A DNA stretch of 64,000 nucleotides from Hydra vulgaris (lineage: Eukaryota > Cnidaria > Hydrozoa > Anthoathecata > Hydridae): NCBI RefSeq assembly GCF_038396675.1, contig NC_088924.1, forward strand, positions 24,908,501 to 24,972,500, in the 5' to 3' direction. Position numbers and translations under genes: made by a program. The number at the start of each line of letters is the position of its first letter. Position 1 is the stretch's first letter. Positions 48,187 to 62,091 of the stretch are shown here, piece after piece. The notes under the pieces are model-generated. The model ran no database searches, had not been told where the DNA came from, and was given only the letters and a program-made list of their open reading frames with translations.

Positions 48187-48385
48187 CCTAGTGGCAAGGA
48201 ATATTGGCGCAATATTTATATCAAGATTGGCTAAATATTGCTGAAAATATTGTGCCAATATAAAATGTCCACATTTTGATATATATATCCAATATTGTTT
48301 TACAATAATGGGTTTATATTGTAAAACAATATATAGCCAATATTGGCTACATATAGACCGCAAAATTGCGCCAATATTGTATTTT
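48187..48385. mobile_element. MITE-like repeat rich in caatattggc
   Basis: Begins ccctagtggcaaggaatatt and contains several copies of caatattggc or its complement. A 15-bp hairpin (atattgttttacaat) lies within, and it ends near gcgccaatattgtattttc. The beginning matches, inverted, the sequence at 60270-60303, so both are ends of one repeat family. Confidence 0.65.
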
Positions 48386-48701
48386 CATTTAATATCGCTT
48401 CAATAATTCCAGTTTTATATTTTTTATAGAGCTATTTAACATTAAATTAGGGATTACGCTATAAAAAAGAAAAAAAACTTTTCAAAGATTTTATTTATCA
48501 ATTTAATTAACAACATCAAAGCTGCTATTGTCAGACAAGGCAGGATCCGATTCGTTCGCGTAACTTCTTTTCCGTTGTTTCTGGAACATTCCGTCTGACA
48601 GCAACTAAATGTTTTAAAAATATAATTGAACTTGTTAACAAATTTTTTTAAACTAAAAGTTGTAACTAATTAACTTCTGTGATTTTATATATATATATAT
48701 A

Positions 48702-50426
<1,725 letters not shown>

Positions 50427-50552
50427 ATAAAAACTCAAGATTTCACACACACAATAAAAACTCAAGAATCCACGCAATTGCGCTAAATGTTTCACAAAAG
50501 GAGCAAAAATTTGCTCATTTCGTGAAATGCGCGATTTCACGGATCTGTGCAT

Positions 50553-50593
<41 letters not shown>

Positions 50594-50598
<5 letters not shown>

Positions 50599-50919
50599 AT
50601 GCGGAGTCCAAAAAAAGACTCCATTTTTAAAAGTAACAGAATCACTGTTAGACAAGAGGTTCTAATATTGTTAAGATCCTCACAGACAACATTTAGGAAA
50701 AATTTCATGAGATTTCATATATGGGAACCTTATAGTTCCTTTATTTTTTAGTCCTGGAGTCCTAAAAATTATAGTTTTTGTACCTTTAATGTCCTGAATT
50801 TTACATAGTAGTCTATTAGCCTCTCCACATATTTGAATCTTGTGGACACCAAAAACCAAGAATAGGTTATGGTTTTGTAACTTTTTAAGTCGATGTTTTT
50901 TTTGTGACTCCGCATCCCT

Positions 50920-50920
<1 letters not shown>
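50594..50920. mobile_element. Non-autonomous element with AGAGATGCGGAGTC ends
   Basis: The left end cagagatgcggagtcc and the right end (inverted) tagggatgcggagtca match at 12 of 14 core positions and both are followed by A-runs. The body (327 bp) has no coding frame. The ends are hAT-like. It lies between two TA microsatellites, so a target duplication cannot be judged. Confidence 0.75.

Positions 50921-50921
<1 letters not shown>

Positions 50922-51004
<83 letters not shown>
50922..51004. repeat. (TA)n microsatellite
   Basis: Pure TA run to the right of the non-autonomous element. Region 51005-51650 holds AT-rich sequence with an ATT/TTA tract (51296-51345) and a run of 12 C (51522-51533), and no gene. 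Confidence 0.95.
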
Positions 51005-51012
<8 letters not shown>

Positions 51013-51656
51013 AAATATAAATAGCGAAACTTGCCAATTATAACATCATAGATTGGGTATTTGATTAGTGATTTTTTGCCTTTTTTGCCGTGTACAGAAT
51101 ATGTAAGGCTAAGTTGCTTTGAAAATATGGACTTTATTACATCTATTGTCATTCTTTTATAGTTTTCTCCGCCCAATGAAGCAAGGTGACAAACCTAAAA
51201 TTAGAAGTAGATTTATTAACTAAATATTTTACAACTGCTGCAATTTAAAAGAATAATATAATACATTAAATAAAAACTTTAATATATACTTATTTTATTA
51301 TTATTATTATTATTATTATAATTATTGTTATTATTATACTTATTAGCAATTTTATTAATTCTTCTACAAAACAAAATTGGATTGCGAAATGCAATAAAGA
51401 AAGAAGATAAATATGGTTAAAAAGAATCTATACCAAATTTAAAAGTTATTTAAATTTTATTTCAATTCTCCTGTTAATTCAATGTTAGGCATATACATAT
51501 AGATTTTAGACATATATAACCCCCCCCCCCCCATGCAACTCTCTCTGGTACGCTACTATAAACAATCCAGATAATCTCTTATTATACATAGCATATAGCT
51601 CAAAGCCATAGCCAATAACATTGCAGTAGCATGCAGTGTATCCATACTACTACAGA

Positions 51657-51815
51657 TATTAATTTTGCCTTGTGTACCAAATCCTTTTTCTTAAATATTA
51701 CATTGCAGTGATATGCAGTAGTATGCAGTGTTGATGAACATATATGTTTATCAACACTGCATACCAGTCAAATATTTAAGACAAAAAGATTTGGTGCACA
51801 CGGCAAAATTAATAA
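51657..51815. repeat. Long imperfect inverted repeat (foldback)
   Basis: The segment taattttgccttgtgtacca (51660 on) reappears inverted near 51813, and cagtgttgatgaaca (51726-51740) is mirrored by tttatcaacactgcata. The arms are about 75 bp with mismatches and the loop is very small. Confidence 0.85.
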
Positions 51816-52320
51816 TAAAAGTATCTAGAAGAAAATTTAAGTTTACTTGCATATCGTACACCCAGATCAAGGGTGCCACAAGTCAAAAATTGTGGATATT
51901 GAGTTATGAATGTCATTTGGTAGTATGTTGTGTGTTGTACATGGTGACAAATTACCACAAGTCTAAAACGAATGTTTACAAAATGACAGATACAAATGGC
52001 ACTCTTAGTTGGAAAAAATATTAAAAACTTAAATCTTCAACCCTGATTTTCTCAGTTTGACACTTTTGTGAAATATTTCAAATTATTCAGTTTAAATGAA
52101 TTTAATTCTGTGAACCGTTTTTTACATAGAATCTTTTGAATTCAATTTTTCATAATGAAATCTTTTTCAGGATCAATTAATAATTAAAAATAACTGAAAA
52201 AGTTTTTTTTTTATTATTATTTTAATTAAAGAAATAATTTTAAGTTTAGTCATACTAATAAAAACCACTTTCAGTCATAAAAACTCAGCTTGAGATGGTT
52301 TTTACATTCTAATAAGGGAA

Positions 52321-52520
52321 AGCGCCAATACTAATCAATACTAATCAATACTATCAAATACTATCAAATGATGCCTCAATACTAGTCAATATTTGTCAAT
52401 ACTATCAAATGTCAATATTAGTCAATACTATCAATGTCAATATTAGTCATAGTCAATAAATAAGTCATAATCAATAAATAAGTCAATAAATGCCAATATT
52501 AGTCAATACTATCAAATGAT
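52321..52520. repeat. Degenerate short tandem repeats of aatactatca
   Basis: Words caatactaat, caatactatca and gtcaatattagtcaata alternate without a fixed period. No coding content. Confidence 0.85.
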
Positions 52521-52610
52521 ACATCGCTAAAAAGGGCAGAAAAAGACCCTTATGAAACAACTGATGTTTTCTTATAGGGTTTAAAGTAAAAGTTTTATGA
52601 AGCATAACAC

Positions 52611-53238
52611 AGGTCAACAAAAACAAAATTTTTTCTGGTGCCAAGAAAACAATTTGTTTTTTATGTAGGATTTCTTATTTTGATTTCAAATATGCAACTC
52701 ATTTTTTACCATCACGTCAAGTTGTAAAGATATTTGGGTTCAAATCTTTAGAATTTGGGATAAAGTCCCTAATATTGTCGAAAAAAAAGTTGTTCAAAAG
52801 TATGTCAACCTGAGTCTCAAAAGAAGCGTATCTTCATAGAGATTTTAAAGATGTTATTCGTTTGTAATAAAAATAAGTATTTTTTGTATTATTGCTGAAA
52901 AACATTTTGTTGACATTTTTTTAAGAGTCTTTAGCATTTTTTCAAATAATTTTTTTGCCAAAAAATTTTAAGGAAAAATTTTTATGTTTTCTAAAATCTC
53001 TATACTATCTTCTAAAATACGCTTTTTTTGAGACCCAAGTTGACATACTTTTGAACAACTTTTTTTTTTGACAATATTAGGGACTTTACCCCAAATATTA
53101 AAGATCTGAACCCAAATATCTTTACAACTTGACGTGATGGTAAAAAATGAGTTGCATATTTGAAATCAAAATGTGAAATGCAATCCAAAAAACAAATTGT
53201 TTGCTCAGAACCAGAAAAAAATTTTTTTTTGTTGACCT
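52611..53238. mobile_element. Foldback element with about 240-bp inverted arms
   Basis: The left arm starts aggtcaacaaaaacaaaatt (52611) and the right arm ends with its inverse (53238). The arms stay alignable over about 240 bp (52611-52850 against 52990-53238) with scattered differences; the spacer is about 140 bp. The arms contain accatcacgtcaagttgtaaa and its inverse. The minus-strand open frame at 53012-53269 runs along one arm and is not a gene. Confidence 0.92.
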
Positions 53239-53354
53239 TCAATTTTAATTGATTGCAAAAAAGCAACAAACTTGTTAAACTATTTTTACTTAACTCTGTA
53301 AATTAAGTTGAAATGCGCAATAAATTTGTTAGATTGATTTTTTCTTCAAGAATA

Positions 53355-53990
53355 TCAAACAGCAAATAAATCAGATATAAAATTATGTCAAAATATGTCC
53401 ATAGAAAATTTATCTTAAATATTTTATGTCAGCAGAAAATAATTCAGACATAAAAATATGTCAAAATATGTCGATAGAAAATATGTCTGACATTTTATGT
53501 CAGCAGAAAATAATTCAGATATAAAATTATGTCAAAATATGTCGACAGAAAATATGTCTGACATATTTTATGTCAGCAGAAAATAATTCAGACATAAAAA
53601 TATGTCAAAATATGTCGATTGAAAATATGTCTGACATATTTTATGTCAGCAGAAAATAATTCAGACATAAAATTATGTCAAAATATGTCGATAGAAAATA
53701 TGCCTGACATATTTTATGTCAGCAGAAAATAATTCAGACATAAAATTATGTCAAAATATGTCGACAGAAAATATGTCTGACATATTTTGTCAGCAGAAAA
53801 TAATTCAGACATAAAAATGTCAAGATATGTCAATGGAAAATATGTCTGACATATTTTATGTCAGCAGAAAATAATTCAGACAAAATTATGTCAAAATATG
53901 TCAATCGAAAATATGTGGGACATATTTTATGTCGGCAGAAAATATGTCTGAAAATATGTCGACAGATCTGCCAGACATAATATGTCGTAA
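53355..53990. repeat. 71-73-bp minisatellite, about eight copies
   Basis: Units beginning cagcagaaaataattcagac start at 53430, 53501, 53574, 53647, 53720, 53791, 53862 and 53933. Within each unit the words atgtcaaaatatgtc and atatgtctgacat form small sub-repeats and palindromes. The last unit merges into unique sequence at about 53990. Confidence 0.95.
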
Positions 53991-54230
53991 CAACTCTGCT
54001 CACAACACATCAATAGAACTCAAGTTTTCATTTCCATTTAATGGTTCATCTAGTCTATTAGACAAAGACTCCAATATTTTCACTTATCCTTCACTACAAA
54101 TTAAACAAAAGAAGATTAATTCAAAAACTCTATTTTACGGTTGTTTTTTTTCACATTACAGTCTTACAACACGAAGCTTAAAGACAGCTGCAAAATTAGC
54201 CTGTGAAAAGAGAAAAGTTGAATAACAAAA
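53991..54230 (+). other. Open frame downstream of the minisatellite, not assigned
   Basis: A frame begins inside the last repeat unit (53929) and runs 98 codons to 54225. The part outside the repeat (SIELKFSFPFNGSSSLLDKD and onward, ending SLKTAAKLACEKRKVE) has a protein-like composition and an amphipathic basic end, but I recognise no family. No splice or promoter evidence. It could be a fragment of a transposon ORF. Confidence 0.2.
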
Positions 54231-54389
54231 GGTTTTAAAAGAAAAAAAAGGAAAAATTGTGAACTATAGAAAGAAGTTAGCTGAGATATCAAATTTGCAA
54301 AAATCAACCTCTATTGAAGAAGTAATCATCTTTTGCCTCATTATTTGAAATGTCTGAATCATCGTAATCTGATACATCTAAACTAATAA

Positions 54390-54835
54390 CGTAATGATAA
54401 AAATTGATAACAATATTATTGTAATCAATATTAATATTATTATTATAATATTATAATAATACTACTACAATAATATGACTATTATAATATTATAATAATA
54501 ATTATTATTATTGATTATTAACCTACTAATAATAATAAATAATAAATTACTACTATTTATTCATATCAATTAATTAACCAATATATTCTGAATTACATGA
54601 TTTTACAATTCAAGGATGTTTACAAATAGTATAACTACTAATAATAATGAATAATAACATAAGAATAAAATAATAACAACTCTAAAAATCATAGCATTAA
54701 CAATAATAATGACATTAATAATAACTATCATAATAAAAATGGTAATAATAACAATAAAAATAATGTTATAATTAAAAATAACGAATTAATAAAAATAAAG
54801 GTAATAGCAATAATAACAATTATAATAGTAACAAT
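54390..54835. repeat. Low-complexity ATT/AAT tract
   Basis: Several hundred bases of interleaved att, aat and ata units, without stable period or gene. Confidence 0.85.
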
Positions 54836-54849
54836 GGTATATTTAAATA

Positions 54850-55265
<416 letters not shown>

Positions 55266-55416
55266 TCAGTTATTGTACAAGGACGACAAAAAAGCTGTAC
55301 ATAAATGTAAAGATTCTTTAAAAAAAAAGGTATAAAATAAAAAACATATACATAGGAGAGTATTTTTTAATAAGACTATTAACAGTGATATATTGCTTTT
55401 ATTAAAGTTATTATTC

Positions 55417-56270
55417 TAGTAGCTATCCAAATACTGTTTTTTTAATCTATTGAGAAAATTTTAACGAGAAATTGAGTTTTCAGTTTTAAAAGAATGAGGG
55501 AGATTGTTCCAAGCATTGGTGCACTAAGGTTTAATTGATTTGCTGCCAAATTTTATTGTCCTAGTATGTTCTACAAAGATATTGTTGCATGAAGAGGATC
55601 ATAGGAGGTGAGAATGTTTGTTACATAATTAAAGAAAAAAATTATTGAAGGAAATCGGAAGTTTATCATGAAGATAATCCCATACAAATAAACAATTTTC
55701 AGCCTAAGAATTTTGGATAATTTATACAGCAGAAAAACATTGTCAAATAGGAAATTTTGAAAAAGAGTAATTTTAAGGGTATTGTTTTGAAGTGAAACTA
55801 GAGGCCCCAATATTGACCCTTGAGGGACTCCCGAAATTATAGTTTTGGTTAATGAAGATGTTTCCTTAACTGTAACGTATTTAAGTCTGTTATTTAAGTA
55901 GGATTTAAACCATTTAAGTGGAATTCCACGTACACCATAGTATTGTAATATGGCAAGAAGAACATAGTGATTTACTGTGTCGAATGCTTTTTGCAGGTTG
56001 AGGAAAACACCACAAACAAACTTATTTTTATCAAGGGCATTTCTTAAAGTTTCTGTAAAATCAATTAGTGCATGTGTAGTAGAATGGTTACGTCTAAATC
56101 CGTATTGTATTTTATGAAAACAATTAAAGGTATCAAAAAAGTTGTATAGTCTTTTGTGCATAGTTTTTTCAAATATTTTTCCAATGTTGGATAACAAAGA
56201 AATCGGTCTGTAATTAGATGGTTTAAGCTTTGACCCATTTTTGTGAATTGGAATGTTAGCAATCTTAAAA
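55417..56270 (-). pseudogene. LINE RT with internal deletion, CR1-like
   Basis: The minus strand reads DRFLCYPTLEKYLKK/SLLSNIGKIFEKTMHKRLYN (one frameshift near 56190), IQYGFRRNHSTTHALIDFTE, FVCGVFLNLQKAFDTVNHYV, YYGVRGIPLKWFKSYLNNRL and [12 protein letters not shown], ending about 55800. It then jumps to the C-terminal region (NFLFDNVFLLYKLSKILRLK), and the far end shows RTIKFGSKSIKP, a stop and CTNAWNNLPHSFKTENSISR. The catalytic FADD part and about 200 residues are deleted. The first catalytic Asp is Asn (FLNLQKAF). Confidence 0.8.
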
Positions 56271-57562
56271 ACTTAAAAAAAATATAATATTACTAGTAAT
56301 ATATAGCATAATAATATATATAGTATACTATAAATTATATGTCAATATAATATATTACCATATAAGTTATGTCAATATTATTGACAATAAGTGTAACTTT
56401 TTGTGTAAGTTACGCTTATTGACAATAAAAATAAAAAACTTAAACAAACTGGAAAAATCCTTACAACGACATACTAAACTTTAGAATTAAAATATACCTT
56501 GTCATTTCTACATCCATTTAAAACTTTTTTTTAATTTTAAAACTATAATTTTATTATTTTTTTAGCTTACGAGCACGCTGTCAATAACAAACTTTATAAA
56601 GATGAAATAATTTAAATAAAATTCGCGTAACTTAATTAAAATGATACACGCATAATTATGTGTTTTTATCATTGGACTTTGATCGTATTTTGAGTGATAC
56701 TTTCTTGCGCTGACTAATATAAGTATGATAATATTGTGGCATTGTTGTTTACTAATATGGGAGCAATATCGGCTTATCTTGTCCGATATTGGCCAACATG
56801 GTTCGGTGTCTTTAAAGCGAAACTTTTAAGAGCGAAAATTTTACAAGCGACGGTCGGGAAAGCGAATGGGATGGGTTAAGCGAGAAAAAAAATTTAATAA
56901 CATTGGTAACATCATTATTTTTATATAATTGAGTTAATATTTAAAAAGGGTAACGCAATTGACTATTTATATTAAAATTGCTAATTTTCAAAGGTCATAT
57001 ATTCTAGACAAGAATAAGTGGACAGAATACTATTTTTATAGAATTAGCGAAATCAATTAAAAGCATCAAACTCTCCAGGGGCTTTGAGTAATTTAAATTT
57101 TAGCATCATTTCGGAGAGGAATAATTATTAATAAAGACTGGATTTTTCTCTTTGAATTGTGTCATCTTAAAGGTGTTACAATTGAAATTAGTCAAAGGTG
57201 TTACAATTGAAGTTCAGAAATAAGTTCATGAAGTTTATACTTTATAGAAGATAGAGTAAGGCAAAATTGAATTGTTTAGAATTTTGCTCCAAAACAAAGT
57301 GTAAAAGTTGAGATACCAATGATAAGAGGTGAAGTTTATAGTTGTTTCCTCACAAAAAATTTAGTTTGTTAGAAGTGGTTCTCTTTTATGTGCCATCATA
57401 TCGGCCAGTTATATTTACTGGTGAATTATCTGCAAAATAAAGTGGATTTTTTAATATTTGTGTTGAAAATAATGTTGTTATCAGACATACACTTTAGTAA
57501 AATGAATAATAGCTCAGAGCCTGTGTCAAAAATGACTTTTATATGTTGTATTTATAAAGCCT

Positions 57563-57633
57563 GATTTTTGACTTATAATCTATAAGTCAAAAATCACAAT
57601 ATAAGTCTCTATAATATAGAGACTTATATTGTG
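57563..57633. repeat. Two abutting perfect hairpins
   Basis: The first has arms of 15 bp (gatttttgacttata, 57563-57577 and 57581-57595) with loop atc. The second has arms of 18 bp (cacaatataagtctctat, 57595-57612 and 57616-57633) with a 3-nt loop. They share one base. Confidence 0.92.
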
Positions 57634-58769
57634 ACCATTATGTATGATGTTATCTTCATCAATGTTGTTACACTTGAAACATGTTGCTGTACCTTTTAGG
57701 TATTTTTTTTTGGCTACTATTTTTTTATGATGTTGTTTTGATTTGATTTATTCCTTAATCAGAAAGCTGCACAGTGTCTTTTTTTTCCCATGTGTTCAAT
57801 TTCAGCAATATTTTTGTGTCAAAATTATTTATAATTCATTTTAAAGGACGTAGTTTAAGATTATTTTATTTTTGACTACTTTCTTATTTTGCATTGTGCT
57901 TGTTTTTATTTTTTAGAACACTTCAAGGATATGATTTAATTAATAACTGTGTGGATTCTTTTTGGTTGATGCGTAAAAGATTTTTTTAAGGCAGTTCTGC
58001 ATTATGCATTTTATTGTAGTATAAAAACATGCCAATAACCCAAAAATTATTCTGCGTAATGTTTTTTGGATCGTTTGCATGTAAAATTAAAAATTCAGTC
58101 TTTAATTGTAAAAAAATTCCGCTTGGCTAATTAGTTGAACAAGTTTCAATCGTGATGATTGACTGGTGATAAACTTACTTACTTTTTATGTTTCAACTAA
58201 ATGGTTTGTTATTGTTAATAGTTATGTTATGAATTGTTTGTGACCTAAGTATAGTAAAGTTTTTATTTCTTTATTTGCATTACTTAGCATAAATATTTAA
58301 TTAATTTTCCAACTGATTGTTTGGTAATAGCTTTAATTATCTTATTTGTTTGATGTTCAGTATACTGTTATATGTTTTTGAACTAGATAAAATAGTTTTT
58401 AAAACATAAATTACTGCAGGCTATAAATGAATCTAATTTTAGTTTACTTCTTTGGAAATTTTATATCATTTACTTGTATTGCTACATTTATTGTATTGCT
58501 ACATTTATTGTATTGCTAATTATTTTGTTACTAAAAAAAGAATTTTTTTACAAAAAAAAAGTGTAAAATGCATAACATCCCAGCTAATACAATACGTTAG
58601 GCTAACATTGGAATTTTTTTTTTTTAACTTTATTTCCAACAAGGCTGCAAGCAAGTACTATTACAGAAAAGATGAAATTTATAGAGCAAGATAAAGAATA
58701 ACTGAAAAATTAATAGATTGTGAATTATATGAATCAGGAAAATAAGATAAAGCAAGTGAAAAAAAAAGT

Positions 58770-59090
58770 TTAAGGAAAAAAACTAGATGAATAAGAATTT
58801 TGGGAGCACTTAGGAACAGTCATAGTAAAAATATTAGACTTTATTGAATGATGAGTAACACAAGAATGAATTTTAGTAGATGGCACAAGAGACGCTAGCT
58901 CTTTAGAGCAGTGTCCATTGTGGTATTTAAAAAAAATAGAAAGAGTAGCAACATTACGATAATGTTATAATGGTTGGAGGTTAGCTGCAAGAGCAGCTCC
59001 TTGTTGGCTGCAAGAGCAGGTCAAGGTGCAAAAACAATTCATTTTGCACCTTGTCTAAAAGAGAAAGGGCATCAATAATGACAGTGCTTT
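58770..59090 (-). pseudogene. LINE C-terminal fragment
   Basis: The minus strand reads NVATLSIFFKYHNGHCSKEL, ASLVPSTKIHSCVTHHSIKS and NIFTMTVPKCSQNSYSSSFF, a block near the end of ORF2 in Jockey/CR1-like elements before the LWNSLP motif. Two frames are needed. It probably belongs to the same family as 60580-63430. Confidence 0.6.
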
Positions 59091-60190
59091 AGCTCATTCA
59101 CCTAATTAAAAGACTCAAAAAACCATATTGCATATTCAAAGCGCATTATTACTGAGTGCAAGGAATCTAAAAATTAGCAGATTTACATAAGAACATTAAA
59201 ATCTATCAACATTTGCACAAAAACTACCCATAACAAAAACATAGAACTTCAAAAACATACATCTACAATATTTTTGTAAAAAATCAGGAAAGAACAACTT
59301 GTAAACAAACCAATCCGCAAATGTATCAAATAAAAAGAGAAAATATTAACTTTAGGACTAAAATAGTCAGTGCATACTTTAGTTTAAAAATAATTTTATG
59401 AAGAGAACATTATTTCAAATAACAGATCATAAGGATAAGCATAAGTGATCAACTTGATAAACATAAACTGATAAAAGTTTGCCTTAATTTACATAAATGG
59501 GAATATTTGTAGATATTATTATCTACTAGATAATAATTTTTATTAAAAACTAACCTTCATATGTCTCTTTTTTAAATATGTTGTGTTGATATATTTGCCC
59601 TGGCTTTTAGTTTATGACTAAAAATTTAAACATCAATTCTTGAGGTTTAACTATCTAATCATTTCTAAAAGCATCAAGGGTAAACTCACCATACCTAATC
59701 AAAATAAAAGCACATTATTAATTTGCATCTTTTTAATTTTAGGAATAATTTTTATTTAAACAAAGAAACAATCTTTTGCTTGAAATGTAATAATAAATGT
59801 ATAAATATCAAAAAAGAAATTAAAGTGAAATAATATCAATAAGAAATTATGCAAGTCTATTTTTTATCAGATAGCTTGTAAGGCAAAAATAATTTTTATG
59901 GAAGATTTTATACCTTTTTGTCGCACTGTAAATAATTCTAAACTATATACAATAAGTTTTTTTATTTATTTAATCTAATAAACTCTAACTGTAACTATAA
60001 CTCTCAGCTAGAATATCAAATATATAAATAATTCTAAACGATAACTAATAAATAAAAAATATAAACAATTAAATAAATAAAATTCAAAAGTTAAATAAAC
60101 TATAATATAACATTGAAATAATAGCAAAATCACAAAAAGTTATCTCAATATTAACATTGTTGTTATTGTTGTTGCTGCTGAATTATTACG
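59091..60190. other. AT-rich stretch, nothing recognised
   Basis: No gene or repeat that I can name. Composition is like the kinesin introns. Confidence 0.45.
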
Positions 60191-60303
60191 ATACTCGATT
60201 TCCCGGTTTTCGCTTTTAAACTTTTCGCTCTGACGTCCCACTACCGGCCAACATACCCAATACGGAGCCAATATTGCGCCAATATTCCTTGCTACTAGGG
60301 TAA

Positions 60304-60579
60304 CTTATATGTATATTTAGCTATTGTGTTTATAAAAACAAATGACTAGTTATTTTGATTATTATTGTTATTATAATTACTTTTATAATTGTTATTGTTG
60401 TTGTTGATGTTGTTATTATAGCTGTTCTTATGTTTATTACTATAAATATTATTTTTATTATTATAATTATTACTAGTTATATATATAAAGATTTTTATTT
60501 CTGGTGTTTGCTTAAGATTATTAGAATTACTATTTGTAAATATCCATGAAAATATTTTTCAGATTATTTATGATTGATT
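60304..60579. other. Low-complexity TTATTA/TTGTTG tract
   Basis: Runs of att, tta and ttg units at 60355-60480 produce an Ile/Val-rich open frame that is not credible as a gene. Confidence 0.7.
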
Positions 60580-61244
60580 ATTACTGTTAGAAAATCAGCT
60601 GTAGAACGAGATGATCGAAATCCATATCGATAATTAGAAAGTTGATTATTAGATTCAAGATGAGAGTTATTTGTTAATTAAAGACTCAAAAACCTTGCTT
60701 ATGATTGGATGAAGACTAATGGGACAGTAGTTAGACGAGTCAGATCGCTCTCCAGAGTTTTTGAAAATATGGATAATAGATGCCGCTTTCTAGCAGGCTG
60801 AAAAACAAGACTCTGATAGGCACTTGTTAAATAGTTTTGAAAGTATAGACGACAGCTTAGGAGAACTCTTCTGCAAGGCTATAACAGGTATGTTATCCGG
60901 GCCACAAGCTGCAGAAGAGTCTAAACAGGAAATCTCTTTGGATACAGAAGCTGGAGTGATATGAATGTCAAGCAATTGATCAACCTGTTTATCAGCTATA
61001 TCAGGTAGAACGCAACTAGAGGAATCAAGAGATGATATTGATGAAAATTTCTTAGCAAATAATTTAGCTTTGTCTTTAGGTGAGGTGAAAAAATCTGAAC
61101 CATACAAGAGAGGTGGAATAACAGATTTACCCTTATTAGAGATACTGTTAAAAATTCTCCAGAATTCACGAGAACCTAATTTTTGAGTTGAAATACGAGA
61201 TTTTGTGACCTGGAAATAGCGGGTTTTGGCGTTAGACAAAACTT

Positions 61245-61590
61245 TTTTTAATTTTTTTTTTTTTTGCCGTGTAAATGTATAGTAAATCTATATTTACACG
61301 GTAAAAAAAAATCCGTATGTTAATAACAAGATTTATAGGTAGCAAGAGCGAGAAGAAGACTAATATGTCTTATCGCCAATCCCTTTAATAAATTCCGATT
61401 AATATAAAGTTTAATTTAAAAATAAGCAATTCCGTTAACTATATAAAATAAACAAACATAAAATTGTTATATATTAAAACATCTATTACTGAAAAATAAC
61501 AAGAAGTGCTATTAACTTAAACATATTCTTCTAAAAGCACGGAAGTATTTAATTTTTATTCATTGAATAAACATGATTGGATTGAACAAT
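61245..61590. mobile_element. Unidentified insertion in the LINE copy
   Basis: About 330 bp separate two parts of the LINE that should be adjacent. They include a small palindrome (tttttttgccgtgtaaatgt and its inverse, 61255-61310) and AT-rich sequence. Ends and duplication are not resolvable by eye. Confidence 0.5.
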
Positions 61591-62091
61591 GGTTTCTAGC
61601 AATAGCAAATAGACGTCTGTTTTTTAGAGAACTGTTTTGATGATAGATATTGAAGTAATAGTTTTGATTGGAAATTGCAGCAGCACAATACGAGGAAGAC
61701 CATGAAGTAGAGTGAGACTTAACTTGCAATTGTTGAGAGGGAATAAAAGATTCCATGCCAGCCTGAATCCAAGAAGTTATGTGAGAAGCAAATTTGTCAG
61801 CGGGAAGACAAAAGATTTCTACTAAAGCTGACTGGGATTCTAAAAGAATCCCAGTCAGCTAGAAGATAGTTGTAAGATATTAAGGGGATTTTGATGATGA
61901 AGAAGAATGAGATAATAGTTTTAGAGTGATCAAAATGTGATCAGACGTACCTAAGGATAAATAAAAAGAAACTGAGCACTGACTAGGATCAGAAATAAGA
62001 CATATGTCGAGTAGAGAAGGTAAATGATTTTGATTGTCTGGAAAATAAGTTGGAAAGTTGACTATTTAGTTAAAGATTGAGAAATGCAAAA

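Larger units (their letters stand above)
56745..60303. mobile_element. Possible 3.5-kb non-coding element with related inverted ends
   Basis: The left part (56745-56870) contains ggagcaatatcggc, ggccaacatgg, aagcgaaacttttaagagcg and gtcgggaaagcg. The right part read inverted (60303-60195) contains ccctagtagcaaggaatatt, ggcgcaatattggc, ttggccggta, agcgaaaagtttaaaagcg and accgggaaatcg, in the same order. The right end matches the MITE start at 48187. The interior is AT-rich with no open frame of its own, only hairpins and a LINE fragment. Single-element status is uncertain: these could be two separate relatives. Confidence 0.4.

Noticed and set aside
53012-53269. 85-codon minus-strand frame
   Set aside because: It lies along one arm of a foldback element and has no homology.
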